Below, in pieces: positions 25,290 to 33,195 of a DNA stretch of 64,000 bases. This DNA is from WRGT01 sp964450405 (GTDB lineage: Bacteria; Spirochaetota; UBA4802; UBA5550). The stretch covers positions 62,001 to 126,000 of the forward strand of contig CAYVCQ010000010.1 of the NCBI GenBank assembly GCA_964450405.1. The letters are read 5' to 3'. Numbering within the stretch: position 1 is the stretch's first letter; every line of letters starts with the position of its first letter. A program made the translations under genes and the position numbers. The notes under the pieces were generated by a model. That model was given only the letters and a program-made list of their open reading frames with translations. It searched no databases and had not been told where the DNA came from.

Positions 25290-26990
25290 TCACTTTAGTT
25301 TTGAATAAGCCGGTTTAATTGAAGCTATAAATTCATTGAATGACTTAGTTTTAAAAATTCTTTCCCGTGTTTCCCTGTCTTGAAAGACTGAAGATATATC
25401 CGCCAGTATCTGGATTTGAGATTGATGGTCCTGGAGCGGTGTTAGAATCATGAATATCATTTTAGCCGGTTTGCCGTCAATTGAGTTAAAGTCAACTCCA
25501 GCCTCGGATTTTGCAACAACAATAATTGGTTTTGTCAATCCCGCTAATTTTGCGTTGGGTATTGCAATGCCCAGTCCGATACCTGTGCTCATCAGCTTTT
25601 CACGTTCGATTGCAAGAAGTGCGGCGTTTTCGAAGTCGATAGAAGTTTTATCTTTTAACGTTTTAGACATGGTTTTAATTGCACTGAACTGGTCTTCAGA
25701 TTTAAGATGGCCGATGTAGAATCTGCTGTCAAAAAGTTCCAGAAGGTTCAGTTTTTCCACTGGTTTAAGAAAGTATTTGATCAATGGTCCGCTTGTCATG
25801 GAGGTTATCACAGCAGTTAGTATAATAGCCTCAAATACCTGACCATTAATCAGTCCGTAACGGAGTGCAACAACGCCAAGTATAATACCCATGGCTCCGC
25901 TTGAACTCATTGCAGCACCAATTGCCATCGACTCTCTGAGATTATATCCCGCAACTCTACCTGAAATTACGGTACTGCTGAATTTTCCTGCAAAAATTAT
26001 GGCAAGAAAAATAATGACAAGAAGCGGATTGAAATTAGAGATGAAGTCAGTACGTAGTCCGATTGATACGAAAAAGAGCGGTGCAAAGATATTGTCTATG
26101 AATTGAGTTATGATGTTTCTTGTCTGCTCTCTTAAATGTGGAGAGTCGCCTATTGCTATTCCGGCAAGAAATGCTCCGAGTATTGCATGGGTTCCTGCGG
26201 ACTCCGCCACGGCGGATAGAATCAGCCCTATTACTATGGTGAATGTAATCACACCGCCGGGCCATTCAGTTTTGGCCTGAATCCATGGTAATGTTAAATT
26301 GATAAGATATCTCATTACTGTAAGAGTTAGCGCCGCTATTATAATTGTAAGAGTAATAGACTTGATCAGACCATAAAAATTAACAGATCCTGTCTGAAGA
26401 AGCTGTATGTTTACAGAAAAGATAAGCCATCCAATGAGATCTTTAACGACAGCCGAGGCCATAATAAGCATTCCAAACTCGGTATGAAAAAGCTTTAGAT
26501 TGAGAAGTATTTTTGCAATAAGAGGGAGCGCGGTAATTGAAAGAGATATTCCGATAAAAATAACTAAAGAGAAACTCCCTTTTTCCACACTGAATAATTG
26601 CGGGAATAGTAGAACCACGCATGCTCCAATAGCAAATGGAAATATTAAACTCAATGAACTTACTATAGCTACAGATTTCCCCTGTTTAATAACGGAGGAG
26701 AGTTCCACCTCGAGTCCCGCAGTAAGAAGTAGAAATACAACTCCTATAAGAATAAAAGCTTCAAGAGCAAAATATATTCTGGAATCTCCCGTTGGGAAGA
26801 AAGAGGCGTAAACACCGGGTGATATGCGGCCAAGAATTGTAGGTCCTAAAATAATCCCAGCAAGAATTTCTCCGATAACGGCAGGGAGCTTCATCCGTAC
26901 GAATAATTCGCCGATTAATTTCGCAAGCCCCAGCATAAGTGCAAGGGAGAGAAATAATATAATTATATCGCTTTTATCAAATACGCTCAT
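25290..26990 (-). CDS. Cation:proton antiporter (CPA2-type) fused to EIIA-like domain
   Basis: This 566-residue protein begins with a 12-13-helix sodium/proton exchanger domain (residues 1-395). It contains the family features LPAVIGEILAGIILGPTILG and GAFLAGIAIGDS. The C-terminal 140 residues resemble the PTS EIIA type-2 (fructose/nitrogen) fold, with MSTGIGLGIAIPNAK. The EIIA phosphoacceptor His of the usual IPH motif is replaced by Asn479, so the domain cannot be phosphorylated there. It is more likely an allosteric or ligand-sensing module. No TrkA-N domain is present. It is the first gene of a three-gene minus-strand unit. Confidence 0.88.
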   Translation of the reverse strand: MSVFDKSDIIILFLSLALMLGLAKLIGELFVRMKLPAVIGEILAGIILGPTILGRISPGVYASFFPTGDSRIYFALEAFILIGVVFLLLTAGLEVELSSVIKQGKSVAIVSSLSLIFPFAIGACVVLLFPQLFSVEKGSFSLVIFIGISLSITALPLIAKILLNLKLFHTEFGMLIMASAVVKDLIGWLIFSVNIQLLQTGSVNFYGLIKSITLTIIIAALTLTVMRYLINLTLPWIQAKTEWPGGVITFTIVIGLILSAVAESAGTHAILGAFLAGIAIGDSPHLREQTRNIITQFIDNIFAPLFFVSIGLRTDFISNFNPLLVIIFLAIIFAGKFSSTVISGRVAGYNLRESMAIGAAMSSSGAMGIILGVVALRYGLINGQVFEAIILTAVITSMTSGPLIKYFLKPVEKLNLLELFDSRFYIGHLKSEDQFSAIKTMSKTLKDKTSIDFENAALLAIEREKLMSTGIGLGIAIPNAKLAGLTKPIIVVAKSEAGVDFNSIDGKPAKMIFMILTPLQDHQSQIQILADISSVFQDRETRERIFKTKSFNEFIASIKPAYSKLK

Positions 26991-27057
26991 ATATGCTTTC
27001 TTTTCTGAAATTTCAAAAAGTTTGTAATCCTATGATATTTAATCTCAGTAGCTGCTC

Positions 27058-27135
27058 ATAAACGGGTGGGAAAAATTGCTTCCCCGCGGCTATGGCGCGG
27101 GGAGGCATTATTTGCCTTCAGTTTATGATTAGTTA
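27058..27135 (+). repeat. Family A hairpin element, copy 3
   Basis: The element starts ATAAAC and has a hairpin TCCCCGCG (27081-27088) with CGCGGGGA (27096-27103). It ends with GATTAGTTA, comparable to GAGTAGTTA in the copy at 54179-54257. It lies upstream of the minus-strand antiporter gene. The rest of the gene-free stretch to 27477 shows only a 41-codon open frame (27256-27381) without homology that I recognise. Confidence 0.5.
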
Positions 27136-27442
27136 CTAATCTGCCTAGTTTATATAAATTAAATAATGTTGCAATAAAAATTTATATAGATGAAGATCCT
27201 TTTGCAGCCTGTTCGGGCTTTTGGTGTAACTGATTAATTTGTAATAATTCTTAAAATGCTGGTAAGATTGCTCTCTGACGCACCATGCACGACTCAGCTA
27301 AATCCACAACTTATCCCAACTGATGAGCTCCCACCGCTTTTCATTGATAAACTTTCAAGGAGCATTTTTGGCCGTGGTTAATAAAAATAAATATGCTTCC
27401 TGTTGCCGCAGAAGGAGACCCAAATTCACATATAGAAAAAAG

Positions 27443-27491
27443 TTGACAATGTGCGCACATACCAATAAATTGTATTTATGAAATACAATTT
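27443..27491 (+). promoter_or_regulatory. Toxin-antitoxin promoter with two operator-like dyads
   Basis: TTGACA (27443-27448), a 17-base spacer and TAAATT (27466-27471) form a near-consensus promoter. Its start point would fall about at the toxin ATG (27478), implying a leaderless or nearly leaderless mRNA. The spacer contains the perfect 12-base palindrome ATGTGCGCACAT (27449-27460). A second perfect dyad, AAATTGTATTT/AAATACAATTT (27467-27477 and 27481-27491), is centred exactly on the ATG start codon. Both suit binding by a dimeric ribbon-helix-helix antitoxin. Confidence 0.7.
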
Positions 27492-27753
27492 CGATAAATC
27501 TAAAAACGAATTATTGATAAAAGAACGCGGTATATCATTTTATCAGGTCATAGAAACAATTGCCGAAAAGGGAATTTTATTAAATATTGAACATCCGAAT
27601 AAAGTAAAATTTCCGAATCAGTACATGCTTGTTATTGAATATGATAATTATACTTATTGTATCCCGTATGTTAAAAATAAAGATACAATATTTTTAAAAA
27701 CAATTTTTCCAAATCGCGATTTTATGTATTTGTTAAAGGAGACTAAAAAATGA
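27478..27753 (+). CDS. BrnT-like toxin of a type II toxin-antitoxin pair
   Basis: This 91-residue protein shows the small alpha/beta layout of BrnT-related toxins: MKYNFDKSKNELLIKERGISFYQVIETI, then strands with YMLVIEYDNYTYCIPYV and TIFLKTIFPNRDF near the C-terminus. These are RelE-fold ribonucleases in characterised members; activity here is inferred. The order, toxin first and antitoxin overlapping by 4 bases (ATGA), is the BrnT/BrnA arrangement. There is no ribosome-binding site because the promoter abuts the start codon. The gene is small, isolated and more AT-rich than its neighbours, compatible with horizontal gain. Confidence 0.75.
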   Translation: MKYNFDKSKNELLIKERGISFYQVIETIAEKGILLNIEHPNKVKFPNQYMLVIEYDNYTYCIPYVKNKDTIFLKTIFPNRDFMYLLKETKK

Positions 27754-28040
27754 AAACTACAAAATATCTTGATAAAGAAGAACAGGAATTAATCGAATCA
27801 TTTTCAAATGTTGACAAAAAGGATTTAAAGCATCCGACAAAAAAGGATCAGCAGGTCTTTAAAAAAGCCGCCAGACAATATATTGCGAAAGAAACGAAGA
27901 TGAATATTCGAATCGATCCATATGAATTGAAAATTATTAAAAAATTCGCAGATGAAGCTGGTTTGAAATACCAGACATTCATCAAAAGCATAGTTCATAA
28001 ATACATCACAGGTCAGCTTATTGAAAAGAGAACAAAATAA
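27750..28040 (+). CDS. BrnA/CopG-like antitoxin
   Basis: This 96-residue protein ends in a ribbon-helix-helix domain. NIRIDPYELKIIKKFADEAGLKYQTFIKSIVHKY at about residues 51-84 has the beta-strand with alternating charged residues and the two helices typical of CopG/BrnA antitoxins. The N-terminal half is acidic-basic helical and should wrap the toxin. Translation is coupled to the toxin through the ATGA overlap. It probably represses its own promoter through the dyads upstream of, and over, the toxin start codon. Confidence 0.8.
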   Translation: MKTTKYLDKEEQELIESFSNVDKKDLKHPTKKDQQVFKKAARQYIAKETKMNIRIDPYELKIIKKFADEAGLKYQTFIKSIVHKYITGQLIEKRTK

Positions 28041-28157
28041 AGTAGACCCGCTTGTATTCCGTAGAATGATTAAATTTAATTTAAAAAAGCCGTATTGAAG
28101 GATTAATGACATGTTTGTTATTGTATGAAACTTCCGATAACTTTCATTATGATCATT

Positions 28158-28194
28158 TAATACACAGAGAGGTATGTTAAATCTCTGTGTATTA
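28158..28194. terminator. Strong hairpin after the toxin-antitoxin pair
   Basis: Perfect 13-base arms TAATACACAGAGA (28158-28170) and TCTCTGTGTATTA (28182-28194) have an 11-base loop. They lie about 120 bases after the antitoxin stop. The following sequence has TATTTT a few bases later. It may be a terminator, or an inverted repeat marking the edge of the acquired module. Confidence 0.5.
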
Positions 28195-28279
28195 TCGTAT
28201 TTTCCTAATTAGATATAAGCCCCGCCGTGCTTCCTGTAGTTTCCAACTCGTAGTTTTTGAAACCACCCATTAATTTGAC

Positions 28280-28308
28280 TTGATCCTGGAAATGTATTAT
28301 CCGATAAT
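28280..28308 (+). promoter_or_regulatory. Candidate promoter for the BNR-repeat gene
   Basis: TTGATC (28280-28285), 17 bases, then GATAAT (28303-28308). The predicted start is about 20 bases before the ATG at 28336. It fits a sigma-70 promoter. Confidence 0.4.
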
Positions 28309-28335
28309 ATAAATTAGAGAAATAATGCAAAAATT

Positions 28336-30711
28336 ATGAATAGAATATCTGGATATATATTAAACCTCTATTTCCGTTTTCCCGGGATAAGAATGTTTTT
28401 CATGATGATGATTATTTTTATAATCTTCAGCATTATCAGTGTTGTGGTAATGATATCTGATGAAGTGAAAACAGATCCTGTGGGCTGGGATAAGATGAAA
28501 ATACTCTCACCCGCAGGTGTTACCGCAAGGAATGTTCATGCAGACCGCAAAGGTAATCTTGTAGCTGCAGTATTTGAAGGTGCTTCGAAGGGTAATACCG
28601 GAATATATGTAACTCTATCATTTGATGGAGGGACAAGTTTTATTGATTCTATAAAAATAGCTGATTTTAAATCTGAAATAAGCAACAGTCCCCGGATTGC
28701 AATTTCCAGTAAGGGTGAGATTTACGCCACCTGGTATGTTCTTTCAGGGGATGAATCAAACAGCAGTATATACTATTCGATGTCCGGTGATATGGGTGTC
28801 ACATGGAGTGCGCCGGCTGTAATAACATTCGGCATGCAGATGGAGATACTCCCGGAACCGGCATTTGATGATCAGAACAGATTCCATCTGTTTTTTATAT
28901 CATACAGCGGGAACAGTTTTAATCTTTTTCACACCAGAATGGATGAAAAAAAAGTATTCGATAAACCTGAACCTGTGGTAAAAATTAAAGGAAGTATCAA
29001 AGGAGCATTTTTTCCCGCAGTAAAATTTATTAAAAATTATATCATTGTGGTGTGCCAGGGGAAGGAGGAGAGCTACTCGGATCATCTGTTCTTTACAATT
29101 TCTGATAATTACGGCGGCAGCTGGAGCGGAGTTGAAAAACTAACTTCAGGGAAGTTTAATAATCAGGCCCCGTCAATCGAAGTATATGATGATATAATTT
29201 ATCTTGTTTACATGAGCAACAGTGACAAGAACTGGAGCATCAACATGCTTCGAGGGTACAGACTTGGAGAAAGATGGGACCCGGCACCTTTAAAAATTTC
29301 CACAACAAATGCAAACTGCTACTCTCCGGATATTGCAAGTTCACCGGATAACGAACTGTTTATCACGTGGCATGATCTCCGCGAAAAAGGGAGCAGGATT
29401 TTTTATAGAAAATACTCCGTCAAAACAAAGGAACTTCTTCCTGAAAGCAAACTCTCGGTAAAACAGACTGCCGGAAGAAATCCTCTCTGTGTAAGTACTG
29501 CAAAAAAACTTGTGGTGTTATGGGAGGAGGGTGGAAGGATTGCAGCAAACTATAGTGATACATATGTTGCTGCACCTGCAGTTTTTTCTTCAACTCACAG
29601 GGAGGACAAGTGGAGCAGGGAAAATTCAGCAGTAATAAACTGGAAAAAACCCTTTGATGAATCGGGAATTGCCGGCTACGCAGCAATTACAGATAAGAAT
29701 CCATATACAAATCCGACAATACAGAACCAGCGGAGTGATTCATCCAGCATTCTTGTCACAGGTCTTGATGATGGAATAACATATTTTCATATAAGAGCGA
29801 TTGACGGCGCTGGAAATATGAGCCGCACAGTTCACTACAGACTTCAGGTAAGTTCTAATCCGCTTGCAATGCCGATTGTAATATCTACAACACATCCGGA
29901 GAACGGAAATTCTCCGGCAACTGATGCTGTTTTCAGATGGGCTGTAAATGATTCCAGAAGATTAAAAGGATTTGTATACAGCATATCAAAAGATACCGCT
30001 CTCAAGCCGGAAAAGTTTATTAAAGACTTTGAGATTAAATTCAGCGAGCTTGAGAATGGGGTGTATTATTTCAATATAGCAGCAGTGAGTACAACAGATC
30101 AATTCAGCAGGATTTCAACATATAGTTTTGTTGTTGGTGAAGGTTCAATTAATACAGATTATTTAAAGAATCTGGCAAATAAAGATTACGATAAGGGTGA
30201 GAAGAGAAAAATTATTTATCTCCCCGCCCTGGAAGTGAATCTTCCTTTTGGAGATACAGGTAAATATAATATCGGGAGTTTCACTGCGCTGCTGAAACCG
30301 CTTAATATTGCACTTGAGAATGTCAGCGGGTATTCTGTGGTTATAGGAAACGAAAAAAAAGTTCCAGCCGATAAAATAAATCTGATGTCCGGTGTTTTGA
30401 ACATTGCAGGGCTGAGTAAGGGAAATTATACCCTTGGTATTAAATGCCGGTATTTTAAAATTGTTAACGGAAGAAAAAAGTACTTCTGGACCGAGCCGGT
30501 CTACAGGAGTTTTACAATTGCTCCCGATCCGGTAATCACACCCTTTGATAGAATTTATGCCAGATTGATGAAAAAATTCAATTCATCCCCGATTGTTTTT
30601 TCAATGATTATATTTCTATTTTCAGCTACAGTTGTCTACAGAGGATATGGAAATAGAATCAGTTTTTATCTGAAAATGGTTAACTACAAAGTTAAGTATT
30701 ATTTCGGTTAA
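28336..30711 (+). CDS. Membrane protein with BNR/sialidase-like and fibronectin-like domains
   Basis: This 791-residue protein is anchored at both ends. There is an N-terminal signal-anchor helix (residues about 19-40) and a C-terminal helix (about 752-772). Residues 55-405 form a beta-propeller-like region with Asp-boxes of the form S-x-D-x-G-x-x-W/F at about residues 95 (SFDGGTSF), 151 (SGDMGVTW) and 256 (SDNYGGSW). Two fibronectin-type-III-like domains follow at about 415-510 and 512-600 (VTGLDDGITYFHIRAIDGAGN). No sialidase active-site residues (Arg triad, FRIP) are evident, so carbohydrate or protein binding is more likely than hydrolysis. A TPR protein gene follows on the same strand. 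Confidence 0.82.
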   Translation: MNRISGYILNLYFRFPGIRMFFMMMIIFIIFSIISVVVMISDEVKTDPVGWDKMKILSPAGVTARNVHADRKGNLVAAVFEGASKGNTGIYVTLSFDGGTSFIDSIKIADFKSEISNSPRIAISSKGEIYATWYVLSGDESNSSIYYSMSGDMGVTWSAPAVITFGMQMEILPEPAFDDQNRFHLFFISYSGNSFNLFHTRMDEKKVFDKPEPVVKIKGSIKGAFFPAVKFIKNYIIVVCQGKEESYSDHLFFTISDNYGGSWSGVEKLTSGKFNNQAPSIEVYDDIIYLVYMSNSDKNWSINMLRGYRLGERWDPAPLKISTTNANCYSPDIASSPDNELFITWHDLREKGSRIFYRKYSVKTKELLPESKLSVKQTAGRNPLCVSTAKKLVVLWEEGGRIAANYSDTYVAAPAVFSSTHREDKWSRENSAVINWKKPFDESGIAGYAAITDKNPYTNPTIQNQRSDSSSILVTGLDDGITYFHIRAIDGAGNMSRTVHYRLQVSSNPLAMPIVISTTHPENGNSPATDAVFRWAVNDSRRLKGFVYSISKDTALKPEKFIKDFEIKFSELENGVYYFNIAAVSTTDQFSRISTYSFVVGEGSINTDYLKNLANKDYDKGEKRKIIYLPALEVNLPFGDTGKYNIGSFTALLKPLNIALENVSGYSVVIGNEKKVPADKINLMSGVLNIAGLSKGNYTLGIKCRYFKIVNGRKKYFWTEPVYRSFTIAPDPVITPFDRIYARLMKKFNSSPIVFSMIIFLFSATVVYRGYGNRISFYLKMVNYKVKYYFG

Positions 30712-30720
30712 GGTTTAACT

Positions 30721-30775
30721 CTAAGTGCTTCGGAGCTGTATTTTCCTGCCGGTTTTTTAGCAGTTACGGTATAAT
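30721..30775 (+). repeat. Possible truncated family A element
   Basis: After CTAAGTGCTTCGGAG the sequence GTATTTTCCTGCCGG then TTTTTTAGCAGTTA follows the family A tail (TAATTT, then CCRGTTTTTGAG, then TAG). The left half and most of the hairpin are missing. The 16-base palindrome AGTTATAATTATAACT (30828-30843) lies nearby, upstream of the TPR gene. Confidence 0.3.
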
Positions 30776-30880
30776 TTCAATTATTTCTTTAACAATTGAT
30801 TGATATTTTTTTCGTATATGGTATAAGAGTTATAATTATAACTTCTTATGTTAATATTTGTACGATAATATAATAACTTT

Positions 30881-32854
30881 ATGAAAACAAAAATAAAAAC
30901 ATATAATATTATTCCGGCATTGCTGATGGCGGCACTGTTTTTAACTCCGCTGCCGATTTATACGCAGAGTACAGATGAGATGAACAGACAGGCACAGGAA
31001 TATTTTGATAATAAAGAGTTTTCAAAAGCCGCTGCTCTGTGGCTGAATATCCTTGATATTGATCCGAACAATATGGAGGTTCAGAAAAAGGTTGAGTTTC
31101 TTTATGAATCGAAGCAGAAAAAAGACCTTGAACTCGAAAAATCAAAAATGAACTACAAAATTGCCAAAAGGGAGATTGTTAAGAATTTTACTCAAGGTGT
31201 ATCCTTTGAGTCTGCTGAGGAAAATCTCAATGCGTCGAGAGAGAAGGCAAAAGTAGCATTTGAGAGTTTTATTATTGCATATAGAATTGATCCCAAAGAT
31301 GCAGATATGCAGTTAATCCGGGAGGATATGCAGAAGCTAGAAAAGATAATAGCCTCTGAAAATAAGAGACTTGCATTATCCAAAGAGCAGCGTGAAAAAG
31401 CAAAAGCTCTGACGATTCTTGCAAATGCTGCCATGGATGAATCCAGATACCCGGACGCTCTTGGATACTGGAAAGAGATAATCTCATTTATGCCTGAAAA
31501 CATCGATGCTGTCGAGGGTAAAAGGCAGTGCGAAATTGCAATAGATAACATTATCAGATACGAAAGCATAAAGAAATTTCTGGCCAGCGGAAAGAGTTTT
31601 TTTGAGCTGAATAGTTTTAAACTTGCACGTGATGATTTTATGAATGTTCTCCAGCTTGATCCGGAGAATACTGCTGCTCAGGATTATATTGAGAAAATAG
31701 AAGAAATATTAAACAGCAAGAAAAAATACGAGCAGAGACTCAGAGAGGCCGAAACATTTTATATATCCGGTGTAAAAAATTTAAAAGATAATAAATTTGA
31801 TGAAGCAAGAGATGAACTGGAAAATACCATTACTCTGATTGCAAATTATAAGGACGCTAAAGAAAAACTTGCAAGTATTCCCAGATTGAAACTTGAATTT
31901 GAAAGAAGAGAAAAAGAAAAAAGATTAAAACAGATAAATGAAGAGTTTCAGAGCGGTCTGATAGCTCTTGCCGATTTAAAATATCAGGATGCTATTTCCG
32001 CTTTTGAAAATACTTTAAAACTCGATCCGGGAAACAAATTGGCGCCTATTTATATACTAAGGGCGAAGGACGCACAGAAGCTTGTGGAAGAGGAGGTTGT
32101 TGATGAAAACTCCACCTATTATGATCTGGTAAATTCTCTTGTTGTGTCGGGCCGCCGGCTTTTTGAAACGGGTAAATATGAAGAATCAAAAAAAAGATGG
32201 AATCAGATTCTCGAACTGTTTCCATCTAACAGGCTGGCTAATGAATATATTTTCAAGTGTGAATTAAGACTCAATCCGGCGGAGGGTGATGCAGTAGTAA
32301 AAAAAATTGTTATTGAGGGTGAGGATTTTCTGAAAAAAAGGGAGTACAGAAATGCCTACAGAAAATTTGAACTGGTTAAATCTATATATCCCGATTATCC
32401 GGATATACAGAATCTGCTGAAAAAAGCAGAGAGAGAACAGACCTTTACGGGAACTGCTGCATTAACCCAGGAAGAGAAGGGTGATCTGGATCGAAGATAT
32501 AATCTCGGTATGGCATATTATCAAAAGGGCGGAGATGACAATTTAAAGAAAGCATTAGTTGAACTCAAATGGGTTGCCGCGAAGGATCCTAATAATATCA
32601 AGGCGGTTGTTGCTGTTAATAAAATTGAATCACAGTCAAGGGCCGGGTCAACTACAGCGAAGAGTGAAGGTTCCAAGCTTACTCCGGAACAGGAGATTTT
32701 AGTTAGAAAGTTTTATTATAACGGAATTAATTATTATTCTAATAACGATTTCAAGAGGGCAATTGCCGAGTGGAGAAAAGTAATTGCAATTGACCCAAAT
32801 CATACAAGGGCAAAAAATAATATAAGAAAATGTCTGGCGCTGCTGGGTCAGTAG
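30881..32854 (+). CDS. Tetratricopeptide-repeat secreted protein
   Basis: This 657-residue protein has a signal peptide (KTYNIIPALLMAALFLTPLPIYTQS) and an array of TPR-like helical repeats through the whole length. Examples are AQEYFDNKEFSKAAALWLNILDIDPNN near residue 38, ALADLKYQDAISAFENTLKLDPGN near 363, and NDFKRAIAEWRKVIAIDPNH at the C-terminus. Between them lie long charged coiled-coil-like stretches (residues 75-170 and 285-350). TPR arrays act as protein-binding scaffolds, here in the periplasm. The partner is unknown. The gene probably belongs with the BNR-repeat gene upstream (169 bases). Confidence 0.85.
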   Translation: MKTKIKTYNIIPALLMAALFLTPLPIYTQSTDEMNRQAQEYFDNKEFSKAAALWLNILDIDPNNMEVQKKVEFLYESKQKKDLELEKSKMNYKIAKREIVKNFTQGVSFESAEENLNASREKAKVAFESFIIAYRIDPKDADMQLIREDMQKLEKIIASENKRLALSKEQREKAKALTILANAAMDESRYPDALGYWKEIISFMPENIDAVEGKRQCEIAIDNIIRYESIKKFLASGKSFFELNSFKLARDDFMNVLQLDPENTAAQDYIEKIEEILNSKKKYEQRLREAETFYISGVKNLKDNKFDEARDELENTITLIANYKDAKEKLASIPRLKLEFERREKEKRLKQINEEFQSGLIALADLKYQDAISAFENTLKLDPGNKLAPIYILRAKDAQKLVEEEVVDENSTYYDLVNSLVVSGRRLFETGKYEESKKRWNQILELFPSNRLANEYIFKCELRLNPAEGDAVVKKIVIEGEDFLKKREYRNAYRKFELVKSIYPDYPDIQNLLKKAEREQTFTGTAALTQEEKGDLDRRYNLGMAYYQKGGDDNLKKALVELKWVAAKDPNNIKAVVAVNKIESQSRAGSTTAKSEGSKLTPEQEILVRKFYYNGINYYSNNDFKRAIAEWRKVIAIDPNHTRAKNNIRKCLALLGQ

Positions 32855-32969
32855 GTATAAAAGGTTTTAATTATAATCTGGATGTAGTTGTTGTATAAGT
32901 TACCTGTTAATTTAAAGTTTATATAGTTGCATATTGATTTTGTAAAAAAAATTATGAGGTTATAGTATG

Positions 32970-33142
32970 CTTCGACAGGCTCAGAATGACAAATAGAATG
33001 ATAATCAGTATGACAAATAGAATGACAAACAGCAGGACAGATAGAATGACAAGCTCAGAATAATAATCAGCATAACAGGCAGTATGACAAATAGAAAGAC
33101 AAACAGAATGAAAAATGGTTTGTCACCCTGAGCCTGTCGAAG
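32970..33142. repeat. Element with CTTCGACAGGCTCAG inverted ends and degenerate tandem core
   Basis: CTTCGACAGGCTCAG (32970-32984) and CTGAGCCTGTCGAAG (33128-33142) are perfect 15-base inverted repeats. Between them, variants of AATAGAATGACAAAC repeat in tandem. AATGACA adjoins the left end and TGTCACC the right end, relating it to the TGTCATT-ended elements. It fills most of the gene-free stretch 32855-33195. Confidence 0.75.
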
Positions 33143-33195
33143 GGAGACTTGTTTAACTGATTGAAAAAACACTGATTAGAAAAGGATACTATAAG

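Noticed and set aside
27256..27381. 41-codon open frame between the antiporter and the toxin gene
   Set aside because: It has no ribosome-binding site, recognisable homology or conservation evidence; it may be a fragment of something lost, but this cannot be supported.
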